The notes: a model not told the origin generated them from the sequence alone. 27,712 nt of DNA from JBLMZW01 sp050259035 (GCA_050259035.1 JBLMZW010000033.1:1-27712); one strand, 5' to 3'; counted from the first letter of the stretch, positions 14,647-23,160 are shown. Numbers and translations: made by a program.

Positions 14647-16263
14647 GTGATAAGGGAAACCGGGGATTATAGGAAGATACTCGACCGGATAACGCTGCCG
14701 GTGGTTGCCGTATCGAGAGACTGGACGGCAATCTATTGCAATGAAGCCTATGCGACTCTAATTGGCAGAACGATATCGGATATCGAAGAACATAATCTCT
14801 TAGAAGTTGTTCCGGGGCTGATTAACAGCCCACTTTATCATACCTATCTTGATGTTATGACCAATCACTCGGAGAAAATCGTTGAGGCTGAATTGGGCAA
14901 AAACCAGGTGCGGGAACGAGTGGGTTCAATTCCTGATGGTATTGTAGCAATAACCGAAGAAGTCGTTGATCTAGATCCAAGAACCAAAACCCCTAAAGTT
15001 AGAGGTTCCGGTTACCGGGATATTTTAAATGCTATCAACGATGCCATTTTTATTTGTGATACCCGAACCGGAGAAATAAAAGATTGCAATGAAATAGCTT
15101 CCGAGATGTTCGGTTATGACCGGAATGAAAGCCTGGGGTTGAATATAGGCGACCTGAGTGCGGGAGAACCCCCTTATACAGCGGACAATGTATTAAAATG
15201 GCTGACCAGGGTTGCTGGCGAAAGCCCACAACTGGTTGAGTGGAAGACCAGGGACAAAAACGGCCGGTCGTTTTGGATAGAATTAAGGACTCGCCCCGTT
15301 GTTTTCAATCAGCAGGATTGCATTCTAGCAGTGATGAGAGATATAAGCGAGCGTAAACAGAATCAGAAGCAGATGAGGGAAACTGCAGAAAGATATCACG
15401 AACTATACGATTATTCCAGCGAATTGATTTACAGCCATGATTTAAATGGAAACTTCATCTCAATTAATGATGCGGTAGAAAAAGTTACCGGGTTTTGGCG
15501 AGAAGAACTGCTGCGCATGAACATCGAACAGCTGGTGGCTCCAGAGTATCTTGATATGGCTCGAGACTATCTTGAGTTTGGACGCAGTTTAGCCAAAAGG
15601 GGACGGGGAAAGGATAAGGTTGCTGAATACGAATTAGTTATTAAAACCAAGCACGGGAATCGGGTAATGTTCGATGTCAACACCTGGATAATCTATAAGG
15701 CTGGAGAAGCAGTAAGAATACAGGGTATGGCCCATGATATCACCCGGTACCAATTAGAAATTAATGAACTTAAAGAAAAGTGCCATCGGCTGGAAAAAAT
15801 CATTGATTATCTGCCTGATCCTATCATGGCTATTAACGTTGAAGGAAAGGTAATGGTTTGGAACCGGGCTATGGAGGAGTTAACCGGGGTATTAAAAGAA
15901 GCCATTCTTGGTCACGGTGACTATGAGTATGCAGTTCCGTTCTACGGGATAAAAAGGCCAATACTGGTTGATTTAGTTGCCCGGCCGGATGAGGTAGAAA
16001 AATATTACACGGTAAGCGAAAAAGATAATTACGTACTTATTGGAGAAACCGAAGCCCCCTGCCTTAGGGGCATCGGAAATTACCTATGGGGGAAAGCCAC
16101 TCCGGTATACGCCCGTGACGGAACATTACTGGGAGCCATAGAATCCATACGAGATTTTACAGAATATAAAAGAAAGGAAGAACAACTGGAGGCCTTAATA
16201 GTAAAGCTTGAAAAAGAGACCATCAGATTAAGAAACCTTTTAGAAAACAATTTTCAAGATTAA
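14647..16263 (+). CDS. Protein with four PAS domains and no output domain
   Basis: The 538-residue protein is almost entirely PAS sensor modules: PAS1 about 8-80 (LPVVAVSRDWTAIYCNEA), PAS2 about 125-235 (DAIFICDTRTGEIKDCNE, ending MRDISERK), PAS3 about 245-370 (SELIYSHDLNGNFISIND, ending AHDITRYQ) and PAS4 about 385-515 (LPDPIMAINVEGKVMVWN, ending IRDFTEYKRKEEQ). A short coiled coil closes the protein. There is no kinase, GGDEF, EAL, AAA+ or DNA-binding domain, and the terminator directly behind argues against a simple cut-off by the reading frame. PAS3-4 resemble those of archaeal and Firmicute sensor kinases. The start is GTG 14647 behind GGGAGGGGGG. It may partner a separate effector; none is adjacent. 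Confidence 0.87.
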   Translation: MIRETGDYRKILDRITLPVVAVSRDWTAIYCNEAYATLIGRTISDIEEHNLLEVVPGLINSPLYHTYLDVMTNHSEKIVEAELGKNQVRERVGSIPDGIVAITEEVVDLDPRTKTPKVRGSGYRDILNAINDAIFICDTRTGEIKDCNEIASEMFGYDRNESLGLNIGDLSAGEPPYTADNVLKWLTRVAGESPQLVEWKTRDKNGRSFWIELRTRPVVFNQQDCILAVMRDISERKQNQKQMRETAERYHELYDYSSELIYSHDLNGNFISINDAVEKVTGFWREELLRMNIEQLVAPEYLDMARDYLEFGRSLAKRGRGKDKVAEYELVIKTKHGNRVMFDVNTWIIYKAGEAVRIQGMAHDITRYQLEINELKEKCHRLEKIIDYLPDPIMAINVEGKVMVWNRAMEELTGVLKEAILGHGDYEYAVPFYGIKRPILVDLVARPDEVEKYYTVSEKDNYVLIGETEAPCLRGIGNYLWGKATPVYARDGTLLGAIESIRDFTEYKRKEEQLEALIVKLEKETIRLRNLLENNFQD

Positions 16264-16272
16264 TATTTAAAC

Positions 16273-16299
16273 AAAAAGCCCGCCGTTTCGGCGGGCTTT
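16273..16299. terminator. Bidirectional terminator between the PAS gene and the CoA-transferase gene
   Basis: GCCCGCCG (16278-16285) and CGGCGGGC (16289-16296) pair perfectly around TTT. Five A residues precede and TTT follows, so it can serve the plus-strand PAS gene and the minus-strand CoA-transferase gene that ends 6 bp away. Confidence 0.9.
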
Positions 16300-16304
16300 A
16301 ATGA

Positions 16305-17624
16305 TCACGGAATATAGTTAAGACGGCGTGCCTCAGATCGGAGCCAGTCACGAAAATCGGGGTGGGCGATTTTGATCATTTCCTCCACCCGGGTTCTAAC
16401 ATTCTGGCCCTTCAGATTCGCTACCCCATATTCAGTAACCAGGTACTGGACTTCGGTCCTGGATGTGGTTATAAAGAAACCCGGAGAGATAACCGGAGTG
16501 ATCTTGGATTTCAGGTTCCCTTCCTTATCCCGGTAAGTAGAATAAAGACTCAGGAACGACTTGCCTCCCTTGGAACGCCAGCATCCCTGAACGAAATCAA
16601 GCTGTCCGCCGGTCCCTGAATACTGAATCGATCCAATTGATTCCGATGCGCATTGTCCGGTCAGGTCCGCTTCTATTGTCCCATTGATGGAAATCATATT
16701 ATCATTTTTAGCAATGGTTACCGGATCGTTTACAAAACGAGTTGAATGCATTTCTACCAGCGGGTTGTCGTCGATAAAATCGTAAAGTTTCTTGGATCCC
16801 AAGGCAAAGGAACCAACCCACTTATAAGGCATAAAAGTCTTTTTGGCTGATGTAATAACCCCGGCATTATACAAGTCTACCATGGTATCGCAAAGCATTT
16901 CCGAATGAACACTTAAATCCTTCTTATCCATTAAAAAATTACCCAGAGCATTAGGCATACCACCGATACCCAACTGAATACATGAACCGTCGTCGATCAT
17001 ATCGGCGATGTAACGGCCAATCATTTTATCTTCTTCTGTTACTGGAATTTCAGGCAATTCAAGCAGTGGGGCGTTATTTTCGACTACGGCACTGACCTCA
17101 CTTATGTGAAGATGATTGCTGCCAAAAGTTCGGGGCATATTCTCATTCACTTCAACTATGATTCCCCGGGGATTAGCTACCTTAGCACTTTCCCATCCCC
17201 AATCCACATTACATCCGGTGCTGAAAAATCCGTGCTTATCCATAGGGGATACAACCATACACATGACATCTGCACTTCTACATTTGGAGACCATATCAAC
17301 GGTTTCACCCAACCGGCAGGGAGAGTAAGAAAAATATCCCTGCTGTACCCCGTATCTGGTGGCGGGCCCTAAAAATCCGGTTTCAACTGCAATCTTACTG
17401 GATAGCTCGGGGTTATAAATGTCCAACCAGTGAACGTCGACTCCGCTGACATAAGCCAGGTTGGAGACTTCATCGGCCTGCAGCCTTTTGGCTACAGCAT
17501 TCATGAAAGCCCGGGGTTGGCCATTAGAAAGAGGTGCGACTATTAAGTCGCCTTCCTGGATTAGCCTGGCAGCATCTTCGGCGCTGGCCAGCTTCTGTTT
17601 ATACAACTCATCCCATCTGCTCAA
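16305..17624 (-). CDS. Acetyl-CoA hydrolase/transferase family CoA-transferase
   Basis: This is a roughly 440-residue class I-type CoA-transferase of the 4-hydroxybutyrate/butyryl-CoA:acetate group. Visible motifs are GIGGMPNAL near 221, VHSEMLCD near 242 (the Glu that forms the CoA-thioester intermediate) and GTGGQLDFVQG near 341. Such enzymes exchange CoA between acetyl-CoA and a carboxylate, here plausibly activating butyrate or another short-chain acid; family members differ in substrate. ATG 17630 lies one nt after GGGAGGG, too close for use, while TTG 17624 has 7 nt spacing and gives the normal SRWDELYKQKL N-terminus. It is monocistronic, with a TATAAT on the minus strand at 17723-17728. 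Confidence 0.9.
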   Translation of the reverse strand: MSRWDELYKQKLASAEDAARLIQEGDLIVAPLSNGQPRAFMNAVAKRLQADEVSNLAYVSGVDVHWLDIYNPELSSKIAVETGFLGPATRYGVQQGYFSYSPCRLGETVDMVSKCRSADVMCMVVSPMDKHGFFSTGCNVDWGWESAKVANPRGIIVEVNENMPRTFGSNHLHISEVSAVVENNAPLLELPEIPVTEEDKMIGRYIADMIDDGSCIQLGIGGMPNALGNFLMDKKDLSVHSEMLCDTMVDLYNAGVITSAKKTFMPYKWVGSFALGSKKLYDFIDDNPLVEMHSTRFVNDPVTIAKNDNMISINGTIEADLTGQCASESIGSIQYSGTGGQLDFVQGCWRSKGGKSFLSLYSTYRDKEGNLKSKITPVISPGFFITTSRTEVQYLVTEYGVANLKGQNVRTRVEEMIKIAHPDFRDWLRSEARRLNYIP

Positions 17625-17722
17625 TAGCATTCCCTCCCCCTATAATAGAAAACTAGCTTGGACTCTTCATCTAATATATGTCCAGCTGATTTAAGAATAT
17701 GTTTACGTTTTCACCCCCCAGT

Positions 17723-17728
17723 ATTATA
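17723..17728 (-). promoter_or_regulatory. Possible -10 of the CoA-transferase gene
   Basis: A perfect TATAAT on the minus strand about 100 bp before the CoA-transferase start, with no good -35. The rest of the 17631-17969 gap is AT-rich; its only other clear element is the inverted repeat at 17922-17946. Confidence 0.35.
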
Positions 17729-17921
17729 AGGATAAATAGAAATACACTACTTGCTTAAGTAATAATTCCACTATTACCATGAAAATCCTGTATCGTATAT
17801 AAAATTATATAGAAAATTTTGAAAGGTCGGATAATTCTGACATTAATAAAAACAGATTTACTGTTCCCCTTTATTATTCCAATAATAACAACGAATTTCG
17901 GTATATTTGGGTGATTGCGTC

Positions 17922-17946
17922 TTGACAGCTTGGGACTCTGCTGTCA
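17922..17946 (+). promoter_or_regulatory. TTGACA -35 element embedded in a perfect 7-bp dyad upstream of rodA
   Basis: TTGACA (17922-17927) begins a perfect inverted repeat TGACAGC (17923-17929) / GCTGTCA (17940-17946) with a 10-bp spacer. At normal spacing the -10 would be a poor CAGACT; a better TATAAC at 17950 has a 22-bp spacer. It looks like a regulated promoter or operator for rodA, but the promoter itself is unsure. Confidence 0.45.
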
Positions 17947-17990
17947 GACTATAACTGAATTTACGGGAATTGATGAGAGGGGGGTATGGG

Positions 17991-19127
17991 TTGAACCGGC
18001 GGATACTAAAAGCAGCAGACAAACCGTTTATCATATCACTTGGAATGATTCTGGTGTTTGGACTGGTAATATTAAGCAGTGCCGGGTATGCTGCCTCAAC
18101 TGACCCTTTCTTATATTTGAAAAAACAGTTAATGTGGGTTTTGGTTGGAATTGTTGTTGTCATAGTAATGCTAAATATTGATTTCGGTCAGATCGGACGC
18201 TTCAGTAAGTTCTGGTACCTAGCTACAATAGCCGTACTAATTCTGGTCTTAGTATTCGGTAAGGAAGTACGCGGAACTCAGGGATGGATTGGTATCGGCG
18301 GCCAATCGTTCCAGATCGCCGAATTGTCAAAGATAATGTTAATTTTGGGGTTTGCCGATTTTTTAAACAAGAGACAGGGCATGTTGGATTCCATTACGGA
18401 CTTATTACCCTGTTTTTTATATGTTGGGGTGCCGTTTCTTCTAGTACTAATGCAGCGTGATCTAGGTACCGCTTTGGTGTTCCTGGCCATAATGTTCGGC
18501 ATGATGTTTGTAGCCGGTGCCAATCCCCGCTTGCTAGTGGGCCTTGTAATAGCAGGTGCTTTTATAGTAGGTTCTGCCTTATACCTTCATAATCATTATG
18601 GAATGTGGCTCCCATTGGAGGACTATCAAGTTAAACGTCTGACTGTCTTCGTTGATCCTTATAATGACGGTATGGGCGGTCGGGGGGCTGGTTGGAATAC
18701 GATACAATCCCTGGTTGCAGTTGGTTCAGGAGGATTATTCGGCAAGGGTTTATTTCACGGCACTCAATCCCAATTAAATTTCTTGCCCGAGCAGCACACT
18801 GATTTCATATTCGCTGTGGTAGGAGAAGAATTGGGCTTTTTGGGAGCCGGCTTGCTTCTTTTGATGTTTGCGATTTTCCTCTATAGGGGTGTGGATATTG
18901 CTTACAACGCCAAGGATTTATATAGCAGTTTGGTGGGGATTGGGATTATCTCAATGTGGATTTTTCATATCTTTGAAAATGTGGGTATGTCGCTGGCACT
19001 TATGCCTATCACGGGAATTCCTTTGCCCTTTGTTAGTTATGGCGGCAGTTTTATGATAGCCAGCATGATTGGGGTAGGACTTCTGCTAAATATCAGCATC
19101 AAGAGTAACAAAAGGTTATTCGATTAA
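17991..19127 (+). CDS. rodA: Rod-shape/elongation peptidoglycan glycosyltransferase (SEDS family)
   Basis: A multi-pass SEDS protein of about 378 residues with around ten membrane helices, which polymerises lipid II during cell elongation. RodA/FtsW landmarks are present: a WIGIGGQSFQIAELSK loop, QRDLGTALVF, the DPYNDGMGGRGAGWNTIQS segment, GSGGLFGKG, LNFLPEQHTDFIFAVVGEELGF and the C-terminal PITGIPLPFVSYGGS. RodA is favoured over FtsW because spoIVFA and spoIVFB follow. TTG 17970 and ATG 17973 are possible starts, but TTG 17991 follows GAGAGGGGGG by 6 nt and gives NRRILKAADKP, so I choose it. Seventy-seven bp separate it from spoIVFA. Confidence 0.92.
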   Translation: MNRRILKAADKPFIISLGMILVFGLVILSSAGYAASTDPFLYLKKQLMWVLVGIVVVIVMLNIDFGQIGRFSKFWYLATIAVLILVLVFGKEVRGTQGWIGIGGQSFQIAELSKIMLILGFADFLNKRQGMLDSITDLLPCFLYVGVPFLLVLMQRDLGTALVFLAIMFGMMFVAGANPRLLVGLVIAGAFIVGSALYLHNHYGMWLPLEDYQVKRLTVFVDPYNDGMGGRGAGWNTIQSLVAVGSGGLFGKGLFHGTQSQLNFLPEQHTDFIFAVVGEELGFLGAGLLLLMFAIFLYRGVDIAYNAKDLYSSLVGIGIISMWIFHIFENVGMSLALMPITGIPLPFVSYGGSFMIASMIGVGLLLNISIKSNKRLFD

Positions 19128-19156
19128 AACCGGGGACAAACTTTTTGGCATAATAT

Positions 19157-19200
19157 AGCCTCTCCTCAATATATTTATTTATGAATACATGAGGAGGGCT
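19157..19200 (+). promoter_or_regulatory. RNA hairpin sequestering the spoIVFA ribosome binding site
   Basis: AGCCTCTCCTCA (19157-19168) pairs with TGAGGAGGGCT (19190-19200) over 11 base pairs with one bulged T and a 21-nt AT-rich loop. The right arm contains GAGGAGGG, the Shine-Dalgarno site of the gene starting at 19205, so the folded RNA would block translation. Confidence 0.6.
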
Positions 19201-19204
19201 AGCA

Positions 19205-19783
19205 ATGAAGCATATAAAAGCAAGAATTATTATTGCAATTCTACTGGCAGCAGGAATTACTGCCGCCATTAAGTGGTATCCTCCCGCTTACAAATACGTT
19301 CATCCAGCCATCAACTATACCATCAGTAAGAATTATGATGCCGCGACCTGGTACAAGCGGATTATAAAAGGCAAAGCTCAGGAACCGAAAACAGTTACTT
19401 CCTCTGCGGCTTTGGCAGCTCCCTGTAACTACCAGGGGGTGGCGCGCCATTTCGGCTGGTACTACAGCCAGGAGACCTCAAAACAGGTATTTAATCCCGG
19501 GCTGGTCTTGGAAATCGGTCAAAATGAACCGGTGCACCCCGTTTTGAGCGGAAAAATAGCCGAAATCAAGTCTCAAGAGAACGGCTATGAAGTCATAATT
19601 CAGCATGGACAGAGTCTGGTTTCCATTACCCGGGGGTTAAAAAAATTAAACGTTAAAAAAGGACAACAGGTTGACGAGGAAACCGTTTTAGGGAAAGCTA
19701 GTGACTTAGTTTACATAGAAATTCGCGGGCAGGAAGGGCCGGTCAACATAGAAGATATGCTGCGGCCGAAAAACAGCCTTTGA
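19205..19783 (+). CDS. spoIVFA: SpoIVFA-like membrane protein with degenerate M23 (LytM) domain
   Basis: A 192-residue protein with one N-terminal membrane helix (about 6-23) and a C-terminal M23-type beta fold (about 90-185: NPGLVLEIGQNEPVHPVLSG, GYEVIIQHG, KKGQQVDEETVLGKA). None of the metal-binding residues of active M23 peptidases is in place: the first His of HxxxD is absent, and the final HxH is YIE. In Bacillus SpoIVFA is such a non-catalytic protein that holds and regulates the intramembrane protease SpoIVFB in the outer forespore membrane. The next gene encodes that protease and overlaps by 4 nt, which makes the assignment convincing despite low sequence signature. Confidence 0.82.
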   Translation: MKHIKARIIIAILLAAGITAAIKWYPPAYKYVHPAINYTISKNYDAATWYKRIIKGKAQEPKTVTSSAALAAPCNYQGVARHFGWYYSQETSKQVFNPGLVLEIGQNEPVHPVLSGKIAEIKSQENGYEVIIQHGQSLVSITRGLKKLNVKKGQQVDEETVLGKASDLVYIEIRGQEGPVNIEDMLRPKNSL

Positions 19784-20637
19784 AATTATGCCGATTAAGG
19801 GGGGTGGAGTTAAAGATCAACCCCCTGTTCCTTGGACTGTGTTTGCTAAGCTTGTTGGTTGATCCCCGTAATACTCTGCTGATTCTATTGGCATTGATTC
19901 TACACGAGCTTGCCCACCTGACGGCGGGTTGGCTAACCGGTTTAGGCTTAACACGGCTGGAGTTCTTTCCATTCGGAGCCCAGATTATGATTAATGACTT
20001 AACCGGAGACCGGCCTGTAAGCGAGGTCATTACAGCGCTGGCAGGACCGCTGGTAAGCTTGTTTTTGAGTGGATTAATCTATATAATGAAGGGAAACCTG
20101 GAATGGACAGGTTTCTCTTTTTTTGTTCAGTTCAATCTCCTGCTGGGGGCTTTTAACCTTTTGCCGGCCTTACCCCTGGACGGTGGGAGGGTACTGAGAT
20201 CGCTGCTTTCGCTGCAGTTCGGGATTAGAAATGCCACTCGGATAGCCTCTGTTTCCGGAACGATCTTGGCCTTTGTATTGTTGGGAACAGGGTTTTATTA
20301 TTCGATTCACGATTGGCATGCTGTAAGTATAGTGGCCTGTGCCCTATTCTTAGGAATCAAAGCCCGGGAAGAACGGATATTATCACCTTACATTTTTACC
20401 CGTTATTTGTTGCGTAAACGAACGCTAGCCAACCCGGTGCGAGCTGTTGTTTGGATAACCGGGACAGATATCCCGGTAAAACGATTAATGGCCAAAGTTA
20501 GGCCCCAGACTTGCTTGATTATTCTGGTTCAAGATAAAATGGGGCAGCCGTTAATGTTGGTTACTGAAGCAGCGTTAATTGATTGCTACCTGGAAAAGGG
20601 ACCTAACATTAAAATAGGCGACTTGATTAACAGTTAG
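19780..20637 (+). CDS. spoIVFB: Site-2 intramembrane metalloprotease (SpoIVFB type, M50)
   Basis: The 285-residue membrane protease has the zinc motif HELAH near residue 45 (LILHELAHLTAGW) and the second M50 motif NLLPALPLDGGRVL near 125. Hydrophobic segments surround both, and a soluble C-terminal region resembles a CBS-type regulatory module. SpoIVFB cleaves pro-sigma-K in the mother cell during sporulation. It begins at TTG 19780 within the spoIVFA stop (TTGA overlap) with no independent ribosome binding site, so translation is probably coupled; the N-terminus RLRGVELKINPLFL matches family members. The pair implies at least an ancestral ability to form endospores. Confidence 0.9.
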   Translation: MKLCRLRGVELKINPLFLGLCLLSLLVDPRNTLLILLALILHELAHLTAGWLTGLGLTRLEFFPFGAQIMINDLTGDRPVSEVITALAGPLVSLFLSGLIYIMKGNLEWTGFSFFVQFNLLLGAFNLLPALPLDGGRVLRSLLSLQFGIRNATRIASVSGTILAFVLLGTGFYYSIHDWHAVSIVACALFLGIKAREERILSPYIFTRYLLRKRTLANPVRAVVWITGTDIPVKRLMAKVRPQTCLIILVQDKMGQPLMLVTEAALIDCYLEKGPNIKIGDLINS

Positions 20638-20647
20638 GAGATACGTT

Positions 20648-22492
20648 TTGAAAGATATATTGCTTGGTATTTTGCCGGAAGTAACGCGGCCGGCACGATA
20701 TACCGGAAACGAATTGAACGCCATAGTAAAAGACTGGGAGAAAGCTAAAACTCGAATGGCATTTGCTTTTCCTGATGTATACGAAATAGGTATGTCTCAC
20801 CTGGGAGGTCGAATACTCTACGGGTTAATTAACGAAACTACCGAATTCCTGATGGAGAGAACTTTTGCTCCTTGGCCGGATATGGAAGCCAAGATGAGGG
20901 AAAATTGCATCCCGCTTTTTAGTCTGGAGTCTTTCCGCCCGGTTAAAGAATTTGATGTCCTCGGGTTTTCTTTACAGTATGAACTCTCGTACAGCAATGT
21001 GCTGAATATGTTAGATCTGGCGGGAATGCCGGTGTACGCTCGGGATAGAGATGAGAGTTACCCTCTGGTAATTGCCGGTGGACCTAATACTTTTAACCCG
21101 GAGCCAATGGCCGACTTTATTGACGTCTTTGTTATCGGTGACGGGGAAGAAGTGCTCCCGGAAATCCTTAAACAAGTGGCGGATTTGCGGGGTCAGAAAA
21201 AAAAGATCTTGTTAAAAAGCCTGGTAAATCTACCAGGGGTATATGTTCCTTCCTTCTATGAGGTTACCTACCGCGATGATGGCACAGTATTAAAACGATT
21301 AGCTAAGGAAAAGGAAGCCCCGGACACAATTCAGCGTGCAGTAGTTAAAAATCTTGATCGGGTTTATTTTCCAGGTTGCCCGGTGGTCCCGTACCTGGGG
21401 ATTGTGCATGACCGGGCAGTACTGGAGATCATGCGCGGGTGCCAGCGCGGCTGCCGTTTTTGCCAGGCCGGCATAATATACCGCCCGGTTCGGGAGCGAG
21501 ATCCTGAAACCCTTAAAAAACAAGCACAAAAGATGGTTGAGTCAACCGGTTATGATGAAATCAGCCTGGCCAGCCTTAGCAGTGCTGATTATAGTGGAAT
21601 CAAACCGCTTATAGAAAACCTGGTTGATGTATATGGCCAGCAAGGGGTAGGAGTAGCTTTACCATCTCTACGGGCTGATGCTTTTTCCGTTGACCTGGCC
21701 AATCAGGTTCAAAGGGTGCGCAAAACAACCTTGACTTTTGCTCCGGAAGCAGGAACCCAGAGACTGCGCGATGTTATCAACAAAAATGTAAATGAAGAAG
21801 ATATCTTGGTGGCCTGCCGGGCGGCTTTTAGCGCCGGTTGGCTAGGGGTAAAGCTATATTTCATGCTGGGTTTACCCACTGAGACTGACGAAGACCTGGA
21901 TGGGATTATCGTTTTATTAAGGAAGATTAAAAAAGAAGGTTCAGAACATAGTCGACGGCCAATCAAAATTAACGCCAGTCTTTCATTTTTTGTCCCCAAA
22001 CCACATACGTCTTTTCAGTGGGAACCCCAGGTTTCAATTGAGGAAATGGAAAGGAAGAAACAGTATCTGTTGCATAATGGAAGAATTAAAAATGTGAGTT
22101 ATGATTTTCATGATCCTAGGACCAGCTTCTTGGAAGCGGTAATTGCGCGCGGAGACCGCAGGTTGGCATCGGCGCTGCACTTAGCGTGGTCTAGAGGGGC
22201 CAGGTTTGATGGTTGGCGTGAATACTTTGATTTCTCCAGATATATTCAGGCTTTGGCCGACTCCGGTTTAAATCCCGTTTTTTACTCTAATCGTAAACGG
22301 TCGTTTAACGAGGTTCTTCCATGGAATTTCGTAGATACCGGGTTATTTCCTGAATTCCTGCGGGAAGAATATGATAAAGCGATAATTGCTGAGACAACCG
22401 CTGATTGCAGGGAAAACGGGTGTCAACAGTGCGGCATTTGTCCTAATCTGGAGATTGAAATGGATTTAAAGGAAACTGACTATGCGGGTTAG
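20648..22492 (+). CDS. B12-binding-domain radical SAM protein (TIGR03960 family)
   Basis: The 614-residue protein has an N-terminal cobalamin-binding-like region (FAFPDVYEIGMSHLGGRILY) and a radical SAM core with RGCQRGCRFCQAG, the CxxxCxxC 4Fe-4S motif at about 265/269/272, followed by EISLASLSSADY and ALPSLRADAF. Near the C-terminus (about 587-598) is a second Cys cluster, CRENGCQQCGIC, that may bind another metal centre. The function is unknown; it is conserved beside the DUF2344 and RNase G genes across Clostridia, which suggests RNA or ribosome modification. It starts at TTG 20648 behind AGGAG, 10 bp after spoIVFB. Its last 11 nt overlap the next gene. Confidence 0.9.
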   Translation: MKDILLGILPEVTRPARYTGNELNAIVKDWEKAKTRMAFAFPDVYEIGMSHLGGRILYGLINETTEFLMERTFAPWPDMEAKMRENCIPLFSLESFRPVKEFDVLGFSLQYELSYSNVLNMLDLAGMPVYARDRDESYPLVIAGGPNTFNPEPMADFIDVFVIGDGEEVLPEILKQVADLRGQKKKILLKSLVNLPGVYVPSFYEVTYRDDGTVLKRLAKEKEAPDTIQRAVVKNLDRVYFPGCPVVPYLGIVHDRAVLEIMRGCQRGCRFCQAGIIYRPVRERDPETLKKQAQKMVESTGYDEISLASLSSADYSGIKPLIENLVDVYGQQGVGVALPSLRADAFSVDLANQVQRVRKTTLTFAPEAGTQRLRDVINKNVNEEDILVACRAAFSAGWLGVKLYFMLGLPTETDEDLDGIIVLLRKIKKEGSEHSRRPIKINASLSFFVPKPHTSFQWEPQVSIEEMERKKQYLLHNGRIKNVSYDFHDPRTSFLEAVIARGDRRLASALHLAWSRGARFDGWREYFDFSRYIQALADSGLNPVFYSNRKRSFNEVLPWNFVDTGLFPEFLREEYDKAIIAETTADCRENGCQQCGICPNLEIEMDLKETDYAG

Positions 22493-23150
22493 AGTAGAAT
22501 ATGGAAAAGGCCCTAACTTAAAATTTGTATCTCATCTTGATATGGTTAGACTCTGGGAAAGATTATTACGTCGGAGTAAATTACCGGTATCCTTAACTGA
22601 GGGATTTAACCCCCACTATAAATTGTCCCTGGGAACGGTACTTCCCGTTGGCGTGTGGGGCTGCCGTGAATACCTGGATTTTGAGCTTAATAAAGAATGT
22701 TTGGCAGATACTATTATAATGAAGTTAAAAAATAGTGTACCACCGGGAATAACAATATCCTCTATTCAAGAAATCAACAGCAAAGCCCAATCATTAATGG
22801 CGGCAATAAATGCAGCTTGTTACCGGCTTAGTCTTACTCCCGGTTATGATATTGACAACATTGTGGGTGAAATTCTACAGGCGGATGAGATTAACATAAA
22901 ATCCAGAGGGGATAAGATAGTAAATATCAGACTAGGACTTCAATCCCTTAATATATTAAAGGATGAGGGATATACTGAATTGGAGGTTTATCTGGCGGCA
23001 GGAAACGATACTGCGGCGGTCAGGCTTTGGGACTTGATTGAAGCCCTTACCATAAAGGGAGTCAGTCGGGAAAACATATCGGATATTTGGCGCGAAGGCA
23101 ACTACGTGAAGCTGGATTCGATATACTTAAGCCCGTTAGAGGCTGTATAG
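22482..23150 (+). CDS. TIGR03936/DUF2344 protein
   Basis: A 222-residue protein with the family's N-terminal VRVEYGKGPNLKFVSHLD and LTEGFNPHYKLSLG segments. The fold is shared with RNA-binding-like domains, but the function is not established. In some bacteria it is fused to the preceding radical SAM protein; here the two are separate with an 11-nt overlap, consistent with one working unit. ATG 22482 follows AAAGGA. Ten bp separate its stop from the RNase G start. Confidence 0.88.
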   Translation: MRVRVEYGKGPNLKFVSHLDMVRLWERLLRRSKLPVSLTEGFNPHYKLSLGTVLPVGVWGCREYLDFELNKECLADTIIMKLKNSVPPGITISSIQEINSKAQSLMAAINAACYRLSLTPGYDIDNIVGEILQADEINIKSRGDKIVNIRLGLQSLNILKDEGYTELEVYLAAGNDTAAVRLWDLIEALTIKGVSRENISDIWREGNYVKLDSIYLSPLEAV

Positions 23151-23160
23151 GAGACAGGCC

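Noticed and set aside
16305..17630. Naming the CoA-transferase as butyryl-CoA:acetate CoA-transferase
   Set aside because: Family motifs are clear, but substrate-specific residues cannot be judged from the sequence alone.
19146..19160. TTGGCATAATATAGCC as a sigma-54 promoter for spoIVFA
   Set aside because: GG and GC are only 9 nt apart instead of 10, and the -12 box lacks TTGC.
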